In this document: positions 6,971 through 16,185 of the stretch, in pieces | How the letters are laid out: each line of letters starts with the position of its first letter | Numbering within the stretch: position 1 is the stretch's first letter | Assembly (NCBI GenBank): GCA_963552605.1 | Contig: CAUVKI010000005.1 | Coordinates: forward strand, 16,210-80,209 | DNA from: CAUVKI01 sp963552605 | GTDB taxonomy: Bacteria > Bacillota > Clostridia > Tissierellales > Peptoniphilaceae | Direction of reading: 5' to 3' | DNA length: 64,000 nucleotides | Program-made: the position numbers and the translations under genes | Notes under the pieces: generated by a model | Database searches by the model: none | The model's input: the letters and a program-made list of their open reading frames with translations, nothing else | What the model was told of the DNA's origin: nothing

Positions 6971-9900
6971 AACTTAAGGGGCTTTCTTTAAAAGGTTTTA
7001 AATCTTTTGCGGATCGCACGGAGATTGAATGCCCTGAAGGTATCACTATGATAGTCGGTCCCAACGGGTCGGGAAAAAGCAATATCTCCGATGCCCTAAG
7101 GTGGGTTTTCGGTGAGACGAGCTGGAAGAGTCTGCGCGGTGAGAGAATGGAAGATGTAATCTACCAAGGGGCAAAAAATCGAAATCCTTTGAGTTTCGCG
7201 GAAGTGGAGGCTATTATTGACAATTCCGACGGTTTTCTTGCGGTTGATTGTAAGGAAGTGAGTATTTCAAGAAAGCTCTATCGCTCGGGAGAATCGGTTT
7301 TTATGCTGAACCGCAAGGAATGCCGTGCAAAGGACATTCGCAATATTTTTTTGGATACGGGTGTTGGAAGGGACGGATATTCGATTATCGGACAGGGAAA
7401 AATTGACGAAATTTTGAGCACTCGTCCTGACGAAAGACGAGCAATCTTTGAAGAAGTGGCAGGAATTGCCAAGTATCGCAGCCGTAAGATTGAAGCTGAA
7501 AAAAAACTTATCCGCACTGTCGATAACCTCGTTCGTATAGAAGATATAGAGAACGAATTGAAAAATTCTCTGGCTTCCGTTTCCGAGGAAGCGGAAAAAA
7601 CTCGAAGATATCAACAAGCCTTTGAGGAATATAAAAATTTGGATTTGATTTTATCCTCAAAAGAGTATAGAGCCTTTCTTAAAAAAAAAGATGAAATAAA
7701 TTCAAACCTTAGGATCGGGGAAGCCGAAGTCCTAAAAAAAGAGGAAGACTCCTTCCAATTTCAAAAAGATCTTTCGGATAAAAAAAACTCGCTTGACCTC
7801 GTGAAGAAAAAGGAAAAAACCTTTGCCGAGGAAAGAGAGAGTTTGAATTTTAAAGAAGCTGAGCTTTCAAAGGAAATTTCAATCAAAGAAAACACATTGA
7901 GTTTTTATTACAGGGAGTGGGAGAGATTAGGAGAGGAAATAGAGAAGCATAAAGCGGAAATTCTTCGATTGGAAAACGAGTCAAAAGTATTTTCAGAGGC
8001 AATTGAGGGAATAAAACGTAATATCTTATCGGAAGAGGACGCCCACTTGAAAACTTCAAAAGTGCTTTCAGAAATAAGTCCCGCCGTAGAAAAGCGTTTG
8101 AAAGAAGGGGAGTTTTTAAGAGACGGTTTAATAAAAGTTGTAAAACGCTTGGAGAGTGTAAATGAAAAGCTAATTTTTTCAACTTCCTCTCTTACCGAGC
8201 TGTGTGGTAAAAAAGATAAGCTTGAAAAAAACATTTCAGAGTTTAAAGAAAAAATAGAACTCAAAGAAATTTCAGGCTCGGAGCTTAGAAAAAAAACCGC
8301 TCTCATAAAGCGTGAGATAGAAAATGAAAAAAAGGTTTATTCAGACTTCCTGAAAAAAAAAGAGCTGGCACAAAGTGATATAAATAACGCCCTTAATGAA
8401 CGGCATAAAATTGAACTTGCAATTGAGGGACTCAAATCCGAGTTGTCCATTATTTCAAAACTTGAGGAAAATTTTGAGGGCTACAAAAGACCGGTAAAGT
8501 TTATAATGTCTCTGAAAAATCACGGAAAAATGGGAGTGATAGGGACCGTTTCGGAGCTTTTTACAAATGATGAAAGTTTCTCACTCGCTCTTGAAACGGC
8601 ACTCGGGGTTCAGCTCCAAAGCATTGTGGTTGGGAAAGAGACGGACGCTAAAACTTTGATTGAACTTTTAAAATCGAAACGGGAGGGGAGGATTACCTTT
8701 CTCCCTTTAAATCGTATTGTGCCTTCTTCGCAAAAAATAAGACCCGAGCTTTTGGAACATAAGGGGGTATTCGGCTCGGCGGATACTCTTATAAGTTATG
8801 ACGAAAAATACAAAAATGTATTTTCAAATTTGTTGGGGCGTACTCTGGTTGTAGATCATCTTAAGACCGCATTTTCCCTCAATAAAGACGATATAAAGTT
8901 TTTGAGGGTAATCACACTGGAGGGTGAGGTGTTATCTTCGGGAGGAGCTATTACCGGAGGATATGAGGGAGAAAGTCGGACGGGGCTAATTAGGCGTAAA
9001 AATAAGATGACGGAGCTTTCGGAGAGGATAAAGCAAAAAGAATTGGAACTTTCAGAATCCTATGAAAAATTTTCAATAAAGAATTCACTCCTTGGGGAGC
9101 TGGAAAAAAATCTTTATGAAAGCTCACTTAAAGGCGAAAGGCTCGCCAAAGATAATGACAAGGACTTAAGGGAGGAAGAAAGAATTGAGGTTGAGCTGAC
9201 TTCTCTAAAAGAATTTTTAAGAAGAGATGAAGAGGAATTTTCTTCTCTTAAGGAAACGATAGTCAACACGGAAAAAGAGATTGTAAGACTTAAGGCTGAG
9301 AAAGATGATTTGACCGCAGAGGAAAAAAATTTGAGTAGGGACTTGGAATCAATTCATACCTCTACGGGAGCGGAAACCGAAAGGATTAAGCTTTTAAAAG
9401 ACGAACAAGGTGAATCGAGAATAAAATTGGAGAATATGAAAAGTCGGCTTGAAAGGCTTAAAGAGAAATCAATTCTTAATTCCCAAGGATTTTTCAATGA
9501 AACGGAAGAACTCAATAAAAAACTGGCAGCTCTTGGAGAACAGGAACAGACAATCAACAATTCCTTGACTGAAATTGAAAAGAAGAGAGATTTGTTCAAA
9601 AAAATAGAAGTCGAGATCTCCGAAAAAGATAAGACTTATCAGGAACTTAGAAAATCATCTGAAAATCTTCTTGAGGAAATCTATGAGATACAGAAGAAAA
9701 TAGAGGAGAACGCCGAATTCAGAAGTATGTATGAAAAAAAATTCTCCGATCTCAAGGTTAAAGAAAAGGGGGCGGAACTTTCCGCAGAGCACCTAAGGGA
9801 TAGAATTTTTTCAAGCTATGAAATAGACATAGAAAGCATTCCCGAATGCGAAAAGGAAACAAAAAAAACCTCCACGGAAAAAATGGAAGCTTTAAAAGCC

Positions 9901-10521
9901 GAAATGCTCTCTCTTGGAGAAATAAATCCCCTTGCTTTGCAGGAGGAGGAAAAGCTTTCAGAGAGGCTTGGTCTGCTTGGTACTCAAAAGGAGGATTTGC
10001 TTTTGGGAAAATCCGATTTGGAAAAGCTTATTTTAGAGATTGAGAATAAGATGAGTGTGGATTTTACAAATACTCTTAAAGATGTGGACAGAAATTTCAA
10101 CAGCATTTTTCAAAAATTTTTCGGGGGAGGAACGGCAAATATTTTTCTTACCGACAAAGAAAATCCTCTCACTTCGGGAGTTGAAATTCCTGTGACTTTG
10201 CCGAGCAAAAGAAAACAGTCGATTTCTCTTTTGTCGGGAGGAGAAAAAGCGCTGACCGCCATTGCTCTGCTTTTTGCGATACAAAAGATAAAGCCTTCTC
10301 CTTTTTGCATACTTGACGAAATCGATGCCGCTTTGGACGACGCAAATATTGAAAGATTTACCAAATACCTGACCGACTCTTTGGATAATGTCCAATTCAT
10401 ACTGGTAACCCATAGAAAAAAAACAATGGAAGCGGCGAATACAATCTATGGGGTTACTATGGATAATGACGGAACCAGCAGACTTTTTTCAATGAAACTT
10501 GAGAATTTGAAAGAGGGATAA
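6967..10521 (+). CDS. smc: Chromosome segregation ATPase SMC
   Basis: The core subunit of bacterial condensin, which organises the nucleoid with ScpA/B. It has 1184 aa, typical for the family. The order is: N-terminal ATPase half with Walker A GPNGSGKS (residues 31-38); a long Glu/Lys-rich coiled coil (about 165-490); a hinge (about 500-680, ending near SSGGAITGG); a second coiled coil (about 680-1000); and a C-terminal half with ABC signature LLSGGEKAL and Walker B CILDEIDAALDD. It starts by ATGA overlap with acpP. The ribonuclease III gene usually found between acpP and smc is absent here. ftsY follows after 1 nt. Confidence 0.97.
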   Translation: MKLKGLSLKGFKSFADRTEIECPEGITMIVGPNGSGKSNISDALRWVFGETSWKSLRGERMEDVIYQGAKNRNPLSFAEVEAIIDNSDGFLAVDCKEVSISRKLYRSGESVFMLNRKECRAKDIRNIFLDTGVGRDGYSIIGQGKIDEILSTRPDERRAIFEEVAGIAKYRSRKIEAEKKLIRTVDNLVRIEDIENELKNSLASVSEEAEKTRRYQQAFEEYKNLDLILSSKEYRAFLKKKDEINSNLRIGEAEVLKKEEDSFQFQKDLSDKKNSLDLVKKKEKTFAEERESLNFKEAELSKEISIKENTLSFYYREWERLGEEIEKHKAEILRLENESKVFSEAIEGIKRNILSEEDAHLKTSKVLSEISPAVEKRLKEGEFLRDGLIKVVKRLESVNEKLIFSTSSLTELCGKKDKLEKNISEFKEKIELKEISGSELRKKTALIKREIENEKKVYSDFLKKKELAQSDINNALNERHKIELAIEGLKSELSIISKLEENFEGYKRPVKFIMSLKNHGKMGVIGTVSELFTNDESFSLALETALGVQLQSIVVGKETDAKTLIELLKSKREGRITFLPLNRIVPSSQKIRPELLEHKGVFGSADTLISYDEKYKNVFSNLLGRTLVVDHLKTAFSLNKDDIKFLRVITLEGEVLSSGGAITGGYEGESRTGLIRRKNKMTELSERIKQKELELSESYEKFSIKNSLLGELEKNLYESSLKGERLAKDNDKDLREEERIEVELTSLKEFLRRDEEEFSSLKETIVNTEKEIVRLKAEKDDLTAEEKNLSRDLESIHTSTGAETERIKLLKDEQGESRIKLENMKSRLERLKEKSILNSQGFFNETEELNKKLAALGEQEQTINNSLTEIEKKRDLFKKIEVEISEKDKTYQELRKSSENLLEEIYEIQKKIEENAEFRSMYEKKFSDLKVKEKGAELSAEHLRDRIFSSYEIDIESIPECEKETKKTSTEKMEALKAEMLSLGEINPLALQEEEKLSERLGLLGTQKEDLLLGKSDLEKLILEIENKMSVDFTNTLKDVDRNFNSIFQKFFGGGTANIFLTDKENPLTSGVEIPVTLPSKRKQSISLLSGGEKALTAIALLFAIQKIKPSPFCILDEIDAALDDANIERFTKYLTDSLDNVQFILVTHRKKTMEAANTIYGVTMDNDGTSRLFSMKLENLKEG

Positions 10522-10522
10522 G

Positions 10523-11692
10523 ATGTTTGAAAAGATAAAGAAAATTTTTAATAAGAAAAAAGCTTCCGACGACGCTGTTTTGAATAAGGAAACCGAACAG
10601 ATTACGGAAGAAGAAAGTGCAAAGGAAAAATTCTCCGAGGTAGAAAAATCCGAGGAAGCTTCGCAAATCTCCGAGGAAGAATTTTCAGAAGAAAAATCTG
10701 AGATAGGTGGGGAAACTGAAATAGAAACCGCACCCGCTGAAGAGGTTGAAGCAAAAAATGAAGAAAAACCCAAAAAACTCGGTTTTTTCCAAAAGATAGT
10801 TACGGGATTGAAAAAGACCCGAGATAATTTTACGGGAAAGATAGACGATGTTATTTTTTCGTTTAAGAAAATTGACGAGGATATGCTTGAGGAGCTTGAG
10901 GAAATTCTCATAACTGCAGATATAGGAATGCCGACCGCAATGGCACTGATGGACTCTTTAAGAAAAAGAATAAAGCTTGAAAAAACTCAAGAGCCTTCAG
11001 AGGTTAAAGGCTTACTTAAAGACGAAATGTTAAAGCTTATGGAGGAGATAAAATCCAATGAGCTGATGATTGAACCTTACCCCTCAATCATATTGGTGGT
11101 GGGTGTCAACGGAGTCGGAAAGACCACCACGATAGGTAAACTTGCAAACAAACTCAAATCTCAGGGAAGGAGCGTTTTGCTTGCCGCAGGCGACACTTTT
11201 CGTGCAGCGGCAATCGAGCAGCTTACCGAATGGGGAAATCGCTCGGAGATAGCCGTCATCTCTCACGAGGAAGCGTCGGATCCCGCTTCCGTCATCTTTG
11301 ATGCAATACACGCAGCCAAAGCGAGAAACACCAATGTTTTGATTTGCGATACCGCAGGCAGACTCCACAACAAGCAAAATCTTATGAATGAGCTTGGAAA
11401 AATTTTCAAAGTTGTCGAAAGAGAATATCCCGACGCAACAAGGGAAGTGCTTTTGGTATTGGACGCCACAACCGGACAAAACGCCCTAAGTCAAGCAAAA
11501 ACTTTCAAAGAAGTCTGTGATATAACCGGAATAGCTTTGACCAAATTGGACGGTACCGCCAAAGGAGGCGTAATTATAGCGCTTGAGAAGGAAATCGGCG
11601 TGCCTGTAAAACTTGTAGGAGTGGGCGAGGGAATTGACGACTTGCAGCCTTTCGATAATAAAGCCTTTATTGAAGGGATTTTTTCAGAATAA
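10523..11692 (+). CDS. ftsY: Signal recognition particle receptor FtsY
   Basis: A GTPase that receives SRP-ribosome complexes at the membrane for co-translational insertion. It has 389 aa: a very acidic A domain (about residues 15-90, Glu-rich), an N four-helix domain and the G domain. Motifs seen are GVNGVGKTTTIGK (G1), DTFRAAAIEQL, DTAGRLHNKQN (G3), TKLDGTAKGG (G4) and GVGEGIDDLQPF near the end. It lies 1 nt after smc, a conserved smc-ftsY pairing, so both probably share the plsX transcript. No convincing terminator directly follows the stop. Confidence 0.97.
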   Translation: MFEKIKKIFNKKKASDDAVLNKETEQITEEESAKEKFSEVEKSEEASQISEEEFSEEKSEIGGETEIETAPAEEVEAKNEEKPKKLGFFQKIVTGLKKTRDNFTGKIDDVIFSFKKIDEDMLEELEEILITADIGMPTAMALMDSLRKRIKLEKTQEPSEVKGLLKDEMLKLMEEIKSNELMIEPYPSIILVVGVNGVGKTTTIGKLANKLKSQGRSVLLAAGDTFRAAAIEQLTEWGNRSEIAVISHEEASDPASVIFDAIHAAKARNTNVLICDTAGRLHNKQNLMNELGKIFKVVEREYPDATREVLLVLDATTGQNALSQAKTFKEVCDITGIALTKLDGTAKGGVIIALEKEIGVPVKLVGVGEGIDDLQPFDNKAFIEGIFSE

Positions 11693-11968
11693 AATTTGCA
11701 TTTGGTCTTCAGTAAATTTATATAATATTGGTATTGGATTTATTCTTCTGTTTTTGCAATTATGTTCTTACGAAAATATAATATAGTCGATTAACTTAGA
11801 ATTACGAATCAGCCCTCCTCGCAATTCCCGAGTTTTCTTTTTTAATTTATTCGGCTCATAAGATTAAAATACTATATCACAAAAGCACGCTGAAATTAGC
11901 ATGCTTTTGTGATTCATCCATTGTTTTTTTAGGGGAATGATACAACCCCTTTTACATTATCTTCTTCC
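11693..11968. other. Gene-free stretch between convergent ftsY and ABC transporter genes
   Basis: No coding frame is supported. It contains a long inverted repeat, 11876-11891 with 11898-11913 (16 positions, one mismatch, 6-nt loop), and a small AGGGG/CCCCT hairpin at 11931-11950. Neither has a good T-tract for the gene it would terminate. The larger one may act as a bidirectional 3'-end structure between the convergent genes. Confidence 0.5.
11876..11913. repeat. 16-bp inverted repeat (long hairpin) in convergent intergenic region
   Basis: Left arm 11876-11891 and right arm 11898-11913 pair over 16 positions with a single C/A mismatch around loop GAAATT. It lies between the 3' ends of ftsY and the minus-strand ABC gene. 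Confidence 0.75.
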
Positions 11969-13555
11969 TCATATCCTCCTTTCTTCTAAATACAATTTTT
12001 TATCACTTATTATATAATCCCTGTCAATCAGGCGTTTCACTCTGTCGTCATGAGATATGATGATTAACGTTTTGTCTTTATAAAGTTCCGAAATTGTTTC
12101 AATAAGCATTTCAATGTTTTCTTTATCAATAAAATTTAAGGGCTCATCAAAAATAAAAACCTCTCCGTTGCTTACAATTCCTCTTGCAATCTGAATCAAT
12201 TTCCTTTCGCCTCCGGATAGATTATTTAAACTCCCTCCTATTACCGTATCCGGAAATATATTGTTCCGTCTAAGCAAATCAAGTATTTTTTGTGCCTTCC
12301 CAATTTCTTTCTCTCTGAAAAGAGTGATATTTTCTTGTACCGTTCCATAGAATATATCCGGTTCGTCAGGAATCAATCGGACAATACTGTTTAAAGAATT
12401 TGAACGTTGATCTATAATTTCTCCGTTTAATAGGATTTCGCCGGTATAATTCTTTAAGATTCCGGATAAAAGATTTGAAAGCGTTGTTTTTCCCGAACCA
12501 TTTTTCCCTGAAATTCCAACCTTTTCTTTCTTTTCGATCTTAAAATTCAAATCTTCGAATATGGGCTCTTTATAAACGATGTTTATATTTTTTAATTCCA
12601 ATGATTCAAAATCTTCTTGATCTCCGTAGGAAACGGTAAATTGATGCGTCGATGATAAAATTTCATCCAGTCGTTCCTTATGCATCCCGTATAACAATTT
12701 TTCCTTAGGATAGGACATATAAAATTCAATCGGACTCCACAGCTTGGAAACATAATAAGAAAACAAAGTTAAAGAACCCAAAGTCATACGTCCCGTCAAT
12801 ATCAGGATTCCTCCGAGGATATAGATGACAACGTCGAACAAATTTAATAAACCCGTTGAAAAGATAAAATCATATTTTACATCCACCTTCATTCGATCAA
12901 TCACTCGGTCAAAATAATATTTTAATGATTTTTCGTTTTTCTCTTTGAAGATTTCCGCAACATCATTCGCCTTTATGGTGTAATTATAGTTGTAAAACTC
13001 TTCAAGATTGTTATTTAATTTTTCACCGATCTCCTTAATGTCTTTATTGATTCCCTTTAATTTTATGCTCATTTTATTTTGTATCAGGTAGAAGATCGGA
13101 AATAAGATCACGATTGCCGACGCAAGAAGGATGTCATAATAAAACATGATCGCCATGACGGCAATCAAATAGATTCCCTTGGTAATTCTCTTAAACGGTA
13201 TTTCAAGGATAAAAGGTCTTATTTCTTCAATATCCTCATTAAATCTCGTCAAAATAAATCCGAGGGATTTCGCATTTAATTCAGCCACATCTTCGTTCTT
13301 CAGATAGTCATATATCGCAATCCTGTAACTTTTTATTTTTTCTTCCTCATACCATGTCATAAAATAATAGGACATGGAAAGACTTAAAATAAAAATTACG
13401 ATGATTATGACATCCGAAATCACCCAATATATAAAATCCTCACGACTTGAAACGGAAAGGGCATCGATGATTCTTTTGATTGCGATTGGAATGCAAATGG
13501 AAGCCGCCATGTTTAAGACTTGAAAAAAATAATATAGATATCTGTATTTTTTCAT
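11969..13555 (-). CDS. ABC exporter, fused membrane and ATPase domains, probable peptide exporter
   Basis: A 528-aa half-transporter expected to act as a dimer. About six membrane helices lie in residues 5-270, followed by the nucleotide-binding domain. That domain has Walker A GKNGSGKTT (Lys near 356), signature LSGGE (near 445), Walker B VFIFDEP (near 468) and the SHD switch histidine. There is no N-terminal C39 peptidase. The start is the ATG at 13555 after GGGAGG. The end of the broken radical-SAM/SPASM gene overlaps this start by ATGA, so I infer it once exported the modified peptide of that locus. The reading frame is intact. Codon composition is more AT-rich than the neighbours, which suggests acquisition. 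The substrate is unknown. Confidence 0.85.
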   Translation of the reverse strand: MKKYRYLYYFFQVLNMAASICIPIAIKRIIDALSVSSREDFIYWVISDVIIIVIFILSLSMSYYFMTWYEEEKIKSYRIAIYDYLKNEDVAELNAKSLGFILTRFNEDIEEIRPFILEIPFKRITKGIYLIAVMAIMFYYDILLASAIVILFPIFYLIQNKMSIKLKGINKDIKEIGEKLNNNLEEFYNYNYTIKANDVAEIFKEKNEKSLKYYFDRVIDRMKVDVKYDFIFSTGLLNLFDVVIYILGGILILTGRMTLGSLTLFSYYVSKLWSPIEFYMSYPKEKLLYGMHKERLDEILSSTHQFTVSYGDQEDFESLELKNINIVYKEPIFEDLNFKIEKKEKVGISGKNGSGKTTLSNLLSGILKNYTGEILLNGEIIDQRSNSLNSIVRLIPDEPDIFYGTVQENITLFREKEIGKAQKILDLLRRNNIFPDTVIGGSLNNLSGGERKLIQIARGIVSNGEVFIFDEPLNFIDKENIEMLIETISELYKDKTLIIISHDDRVKRLIDRDYIISDKKLYLEERRI

Positions 13556-14130
13556 ACTCTACCTCCCGTAAGCTCAAGATAGTTTTTCTTTAACATTTCC
13601 TGATTCAACCGAATCAAAGAATCTTTTCTGCAAAAAACCTTGTTGAAGTCAAATACTTAAACACTTATACAAATATCCGTCCGGGCTGAAAATATAACTA
13701 TGTTTTAACTCGCTCGAACATAGCGACCCGTAAACAAAAACATCCCTAACATTTAATCCCAATTCTTTTGCATATGTGTAGAGTCTCAAATGATAGTCCG
13801 AATGTTAATGAGTTTTCACTTGTCTTGACGCTATATATTCATGAGCATTGCCTAGCAATGTTTGCGTTACATAACCCAAAGATATGTTCAACTTATCTTT
13901 ATATTCTTTTCCTGCCAGAAATTCAAGAAAAGCAAAACTCCCATCAAAATTCGATTTGTCATAATTCATTCTGACATCAACAGTATTCAACAAACTATTG
14001 CTCAATACATATTCTACATTATGTAATATTCTGTCAAAAGCACCTCTCCATTTTTAAGCTTTCTTATTGAATCATGAACACTTTTTTTTCCATCTAAAGT
14101 AATTTAAAGTGTTTTTATGGTTTCATAATA
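13552..14130 (-). pseudogene. Decayed radical-SAM/SPASM peptide maturase
   Basis: Found by reading the minus strand in several frames. In order: I-K-T-L-stop-ITLDGKKSVHDSIRKLKNG (14119 to about 14046), the radical-SAM TxDGP..HD..R..kdG block; after a frameshift, GAFDRILHNVEYVL...VRMNYDKSNFD...LSLGYVTQT to about 13805; after another shift, YTYAKELGLNVRDVFVYG then CSSELKHSYIFSPDGYLYKC (about 13720-13660), a SPASM-type Cys motif; after a last shift, a C-terminal tail ending TGGRV. Its stop overlaps the ABC gene start as ATGA. The N-terminal CxxxCxxC half is gone. At least three frameshifts and one CAA-to-TAA-like nonsense codon make it nonfunctional. The family call is from motif order; the exact maturase class is unknown. 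Confidence 0.75.
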
Positions 14131-14153
14131 TCAAAATAAACTATATATGTCAA
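14125..14153 (-). promoter_or_regulatory. Consensus-like promoter reading toward the maturase remnant and ABC gene
   Basis: On the minus strand TTGACA (14148-14153) and TATTAT (14125-14130) are 17 bp apart. It lies at the truncated edge of the maturase remnant, so it may be a real promoter now serving the ABC gene or an accident of decayed coding sequence. Confidence 0.5.
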
Positions 14154-14198
14154 CCTCTTTTAAAAAAATGCAACATTGCAACAAACTTATTTTGAAAC

Positions 14199-14567
14199 GA
14201 TAAAGAATACTTTGAAGATATAGAAACAGAAAGAGAATACAATGGCTATTTTTGCAAAGTGGAATACAAAATAACAATAGTCATACTCGGAAGTGTCTGT
14301 GGGTTAAAAAACATAAGTCAAATATACCAATGGGTGGAAAATGAAGCAGCAGAGCAACTGCTTGAGGAACTTGAAATAAAAGGATGTGTTGTTGTAGCAG
14401 ACGTACTCAACTGCCAGATGTACACTTTGAAGAAGACTACTGCCGAAGGGCTTAACATAGTAATAAGATACAAGGAAAAGTCAAAATCCAAACTTGCATT
14501 TTCTAAGATTATGCTCGATTTCTCACTTGACTCTTCCCGTCTTCTTGAGGTCGTTTGTAAAAATTGA
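14199..14567 (+). pseudogene. Internally deleted ISAs1-family transposase remnant
   Basis: An open frame of about 120 codons without a good ribosome site. The first half (EYFEDIETEREYNGYFCKVEY..., ILGSVCGLKNISQIYQW) matches the N-terminal ISAs1/H-repeat-associated domain. It is joined directly to EELEIKGCVVVADVLNCQ, the middle-domain block normally found well over 100 residues later (ldlkG..vT.DAlnCQ). The intervening catalytic Asp region and the C-terminus are missing. It abuts the truncated end of the radical-SAM remnant on the opposite strand, so this element may have caused that truncation. Confidence 0.7.
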
Positions 14568-14592
14568 TTTCCCTGATTCATAGAAAAATTCT

Positions 14593-14622
14593 TTGACTAT
14601 GAGTGAACAAAAGGAGTATAAT
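14593..14622 (+). promoter_or_regulatory. Sigma-A promoter for first LRR gene
   Basis: TTGACT at 14593-14598 and a perfect TATAAT at 14617-14622 have an 18-bp spacer. The surrounding sequence (AGAAAAATTCTTTGAC) is repeated in front of the second LRR gene. Confidence 0.8.
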
Positions 14623-14654
14623 CGTTGAAAAAAGAAAATCAAAGAAGGAGAAAA

Positions 14655-16133
14655 ATGATGAAAATTAAGTGGATGTTGATGTCGGTGTTGTTTGCACTGT
14701 GTTTCGCAGTGTTCGGTTTTTCGGTAAGAGCGAATGAGGCGTCTTATTCCTATCCGCCAAAGTCCGAGTGGACGGACGCAAAATATTTTGAGTTTGATGC
14801 TGCCACGGGAATGATTACAAAATATTCCTTGGACGGACCAAAAGACGTCGTTATCCCTGAGGAGATAGGCGGAGTTTTGGTGCGACACATCGGGAGAAAT
14901 GTGTTTTATGAACCGGATCTATATTCGCATAAAAATCTTTATGAAATTCGGAGTGTGAAATTTCCGGAGGGATTGATTGCTATCGGAGAATGGGCGCTTT
15001 ATGGAAATCAATTGACTTCGGTGCAGTTTCCTAAAGGATTGGACACCATCAAAGCGGGAGCATTTGCCAATAATCAGCTAACCGATGTAGAGCTTCCGGA
15101 AGTTTTAACCACCATCGAAGAAGATATATTTGCTAATAACAGATTGGAGTATGTAAAGTTTCCGAAGAATTTAACCACCATCAAAAGCAAGGCATTTGCC
15201 GGAAATCAATTGAAGCAGGTGGAGTTTCCCGAAACCCTAACCGCCATAGAAAGTCGTGCGTTTGAGAAAAATCAATTAACTCGGGTGGAACTTCCAAATC
15301 GTTTGACCACCATCGAAGAAGGGGTATTCAAGGAGAATAAATTGACAGAGGTGAAATTTCCGGAGGGGCTGACAAGTATAGGGTATCAGGCGTTTGGGAA
15401 TAATAAATTTGCAAAGCTTAAATTCCCTAAAGGTTTGACTACCATCGGAGAATTGGCATTTTATAGAAATCAACTGAAAGAGGTGGAATTTCCTGAAGGA
15501 TTAACTACCATTGCAAACAAGGCGTTTTATAGAAATGAATTGAAAGAGGTGAAGTTCTCAAGGGGTTTGACTACCATCGGAGATGTGGCATTTGCTGAAA
15601 ATCAACTGACGGAGGTGGAGTTTCCCGAGGGATTGGCTACCATAGGTCATTTGGCATTTTATAATAATCAATTGACTCGGATTAATTTCCCTGACGGGCT
15701 GACCAAAATAAGTGAAGCGGCATTTAAGGATAATCCATTGAAGCAGGTGGAAGTGCCGAAAGATTGTGAGGTGGGAGAATTTTCATTTGACTTGACCGTG
15801 AAGGTTATTCGCCGAGGAGAAAAACAGGTTCCCAAAGGAGAGCTCTTTGGGGAAAAGGTGATTTCCGAACCGAAATATTCTTGGACGGTGACCTTTGACA
15901 GAGCTTTGGATTCGTCCGCAGTGAATGCCGAGAACTTCTTTATCCAAGACGCGGAGGGAGCTATCTTCAAAGGCATTGAGCCGACCCTTATCGACGAATT
16001 GAAAGTACGCTTTGTAAATCAGACGGCATTTGAAAAAAACAAGGACTATTATCTAGTAATTAAAAAAGATATACGAGGAAAGGACAATGCAAAACTTAAA
16101 AAGGATATAATTTTTAAGTTCCGTGTGGAATGA
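14655..16133 (+). CDS. BspA-type leucine-rich-repeat secreted protein (paralogue 1)
   Basis: A secreted 492-aa protein. Its start is one of two adjacent ATGs (14655 or 14658, spacing favours the second) after AAGGAG at 14645-14650. Signal peptide: basic start, then VLFALCFAVFGFSVRANE, probable cleavage after RAN/A. A conserved N-cap (WTDAKYFEFDAATGMITKYS) is followed by about 12 LRR units of 22 residues with pattern xxVxFPxxLTTIxxxAFxxN (about residues 95-370). The C-terminal domain (from about 385, TVTFDRALDSSAVNAENFFI) looks like an SbsA-type Ig domain. No LPXTG, SLH or lipobox anchor is seen. Related BspA proteins bind host matrix or bacterial partners; adhesion is inferred here, not shown. 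A terminator follows. Confidence 0.88.
   Translation: MMKIKWMLMSVLFALCFAVFGFSVRANEASYSYPPKSEWTDAKYFEFDAATGMITKYSLDGPKDVVIPEEIGGVLVRHIGRNVFYEPDLYSHKNLYEIRSVKFPEGLIAIGEWALYGNQLTSVQFPKGLDTIKAGAFANNQLTDVELPEVLTTIEEDIFANNRLEYVKFPKNLTTIKSKAFAGNQLKQVEFPETLTAIESRAFEKNQLTRVELPNRLTTIEEGVFKENKLTEVKFPEGLTSIGYQAFGNNKFAKLKFPKGLTTIGELAFYRNQLKEVEFPEGLTTIANKAFYRNELKEVKFSRGLTTIGDVAFAENQLTEVEFPEGLATIGHLAFYNNQLTRINFPDGLTKISEAAFKDNPLKQVEVPKDCEVGEFSFDLTVKVIRRGEKQVPKGELFGEKVISEPKYSWTVTFDRALDSSAVNAENFFIQDAEGAIFKGIEPTLIDELKVRFVNQTAFEKNKDYYLVIKKDIRGKDNAKLKKDIIFKFRVE
14955..15745 (+). repeat. 66-bp tandem coding repeats, LRR gene 1
   Basis: About 12 diverged copies of a 66-bp (22-codon) unit encoding LRRs. Copies share stretches such as GGATTGACTACCATCGGA and GCATTT-NNN-NATAAT. 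Confidence 0.85.
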
Positions 16134-16134
16134 T

Positions 16135-16168
16135 AAAAAGAGGGCTGTTATCGACAGCTCTTTTTTTT
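16135..16168 (+). terminator. Intrinsic terminator after LRR gene 1
   Basis: Stem around GGCTGT/ACAGC-TCT (about 16139-16148 with 16154-16163, with wobbles), followed by eight T to 16168. Confidence 0.8.
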
Positions 16169-16185
16169 ATCAATAGAAAAATTCT

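Noticed and set aside
14523..14888. Minus-strand frame across the start of the first LRR gene
   Set aside because: It crosses the promoter, ribosome site and signal peptide of a well-supported plus-strand gene.
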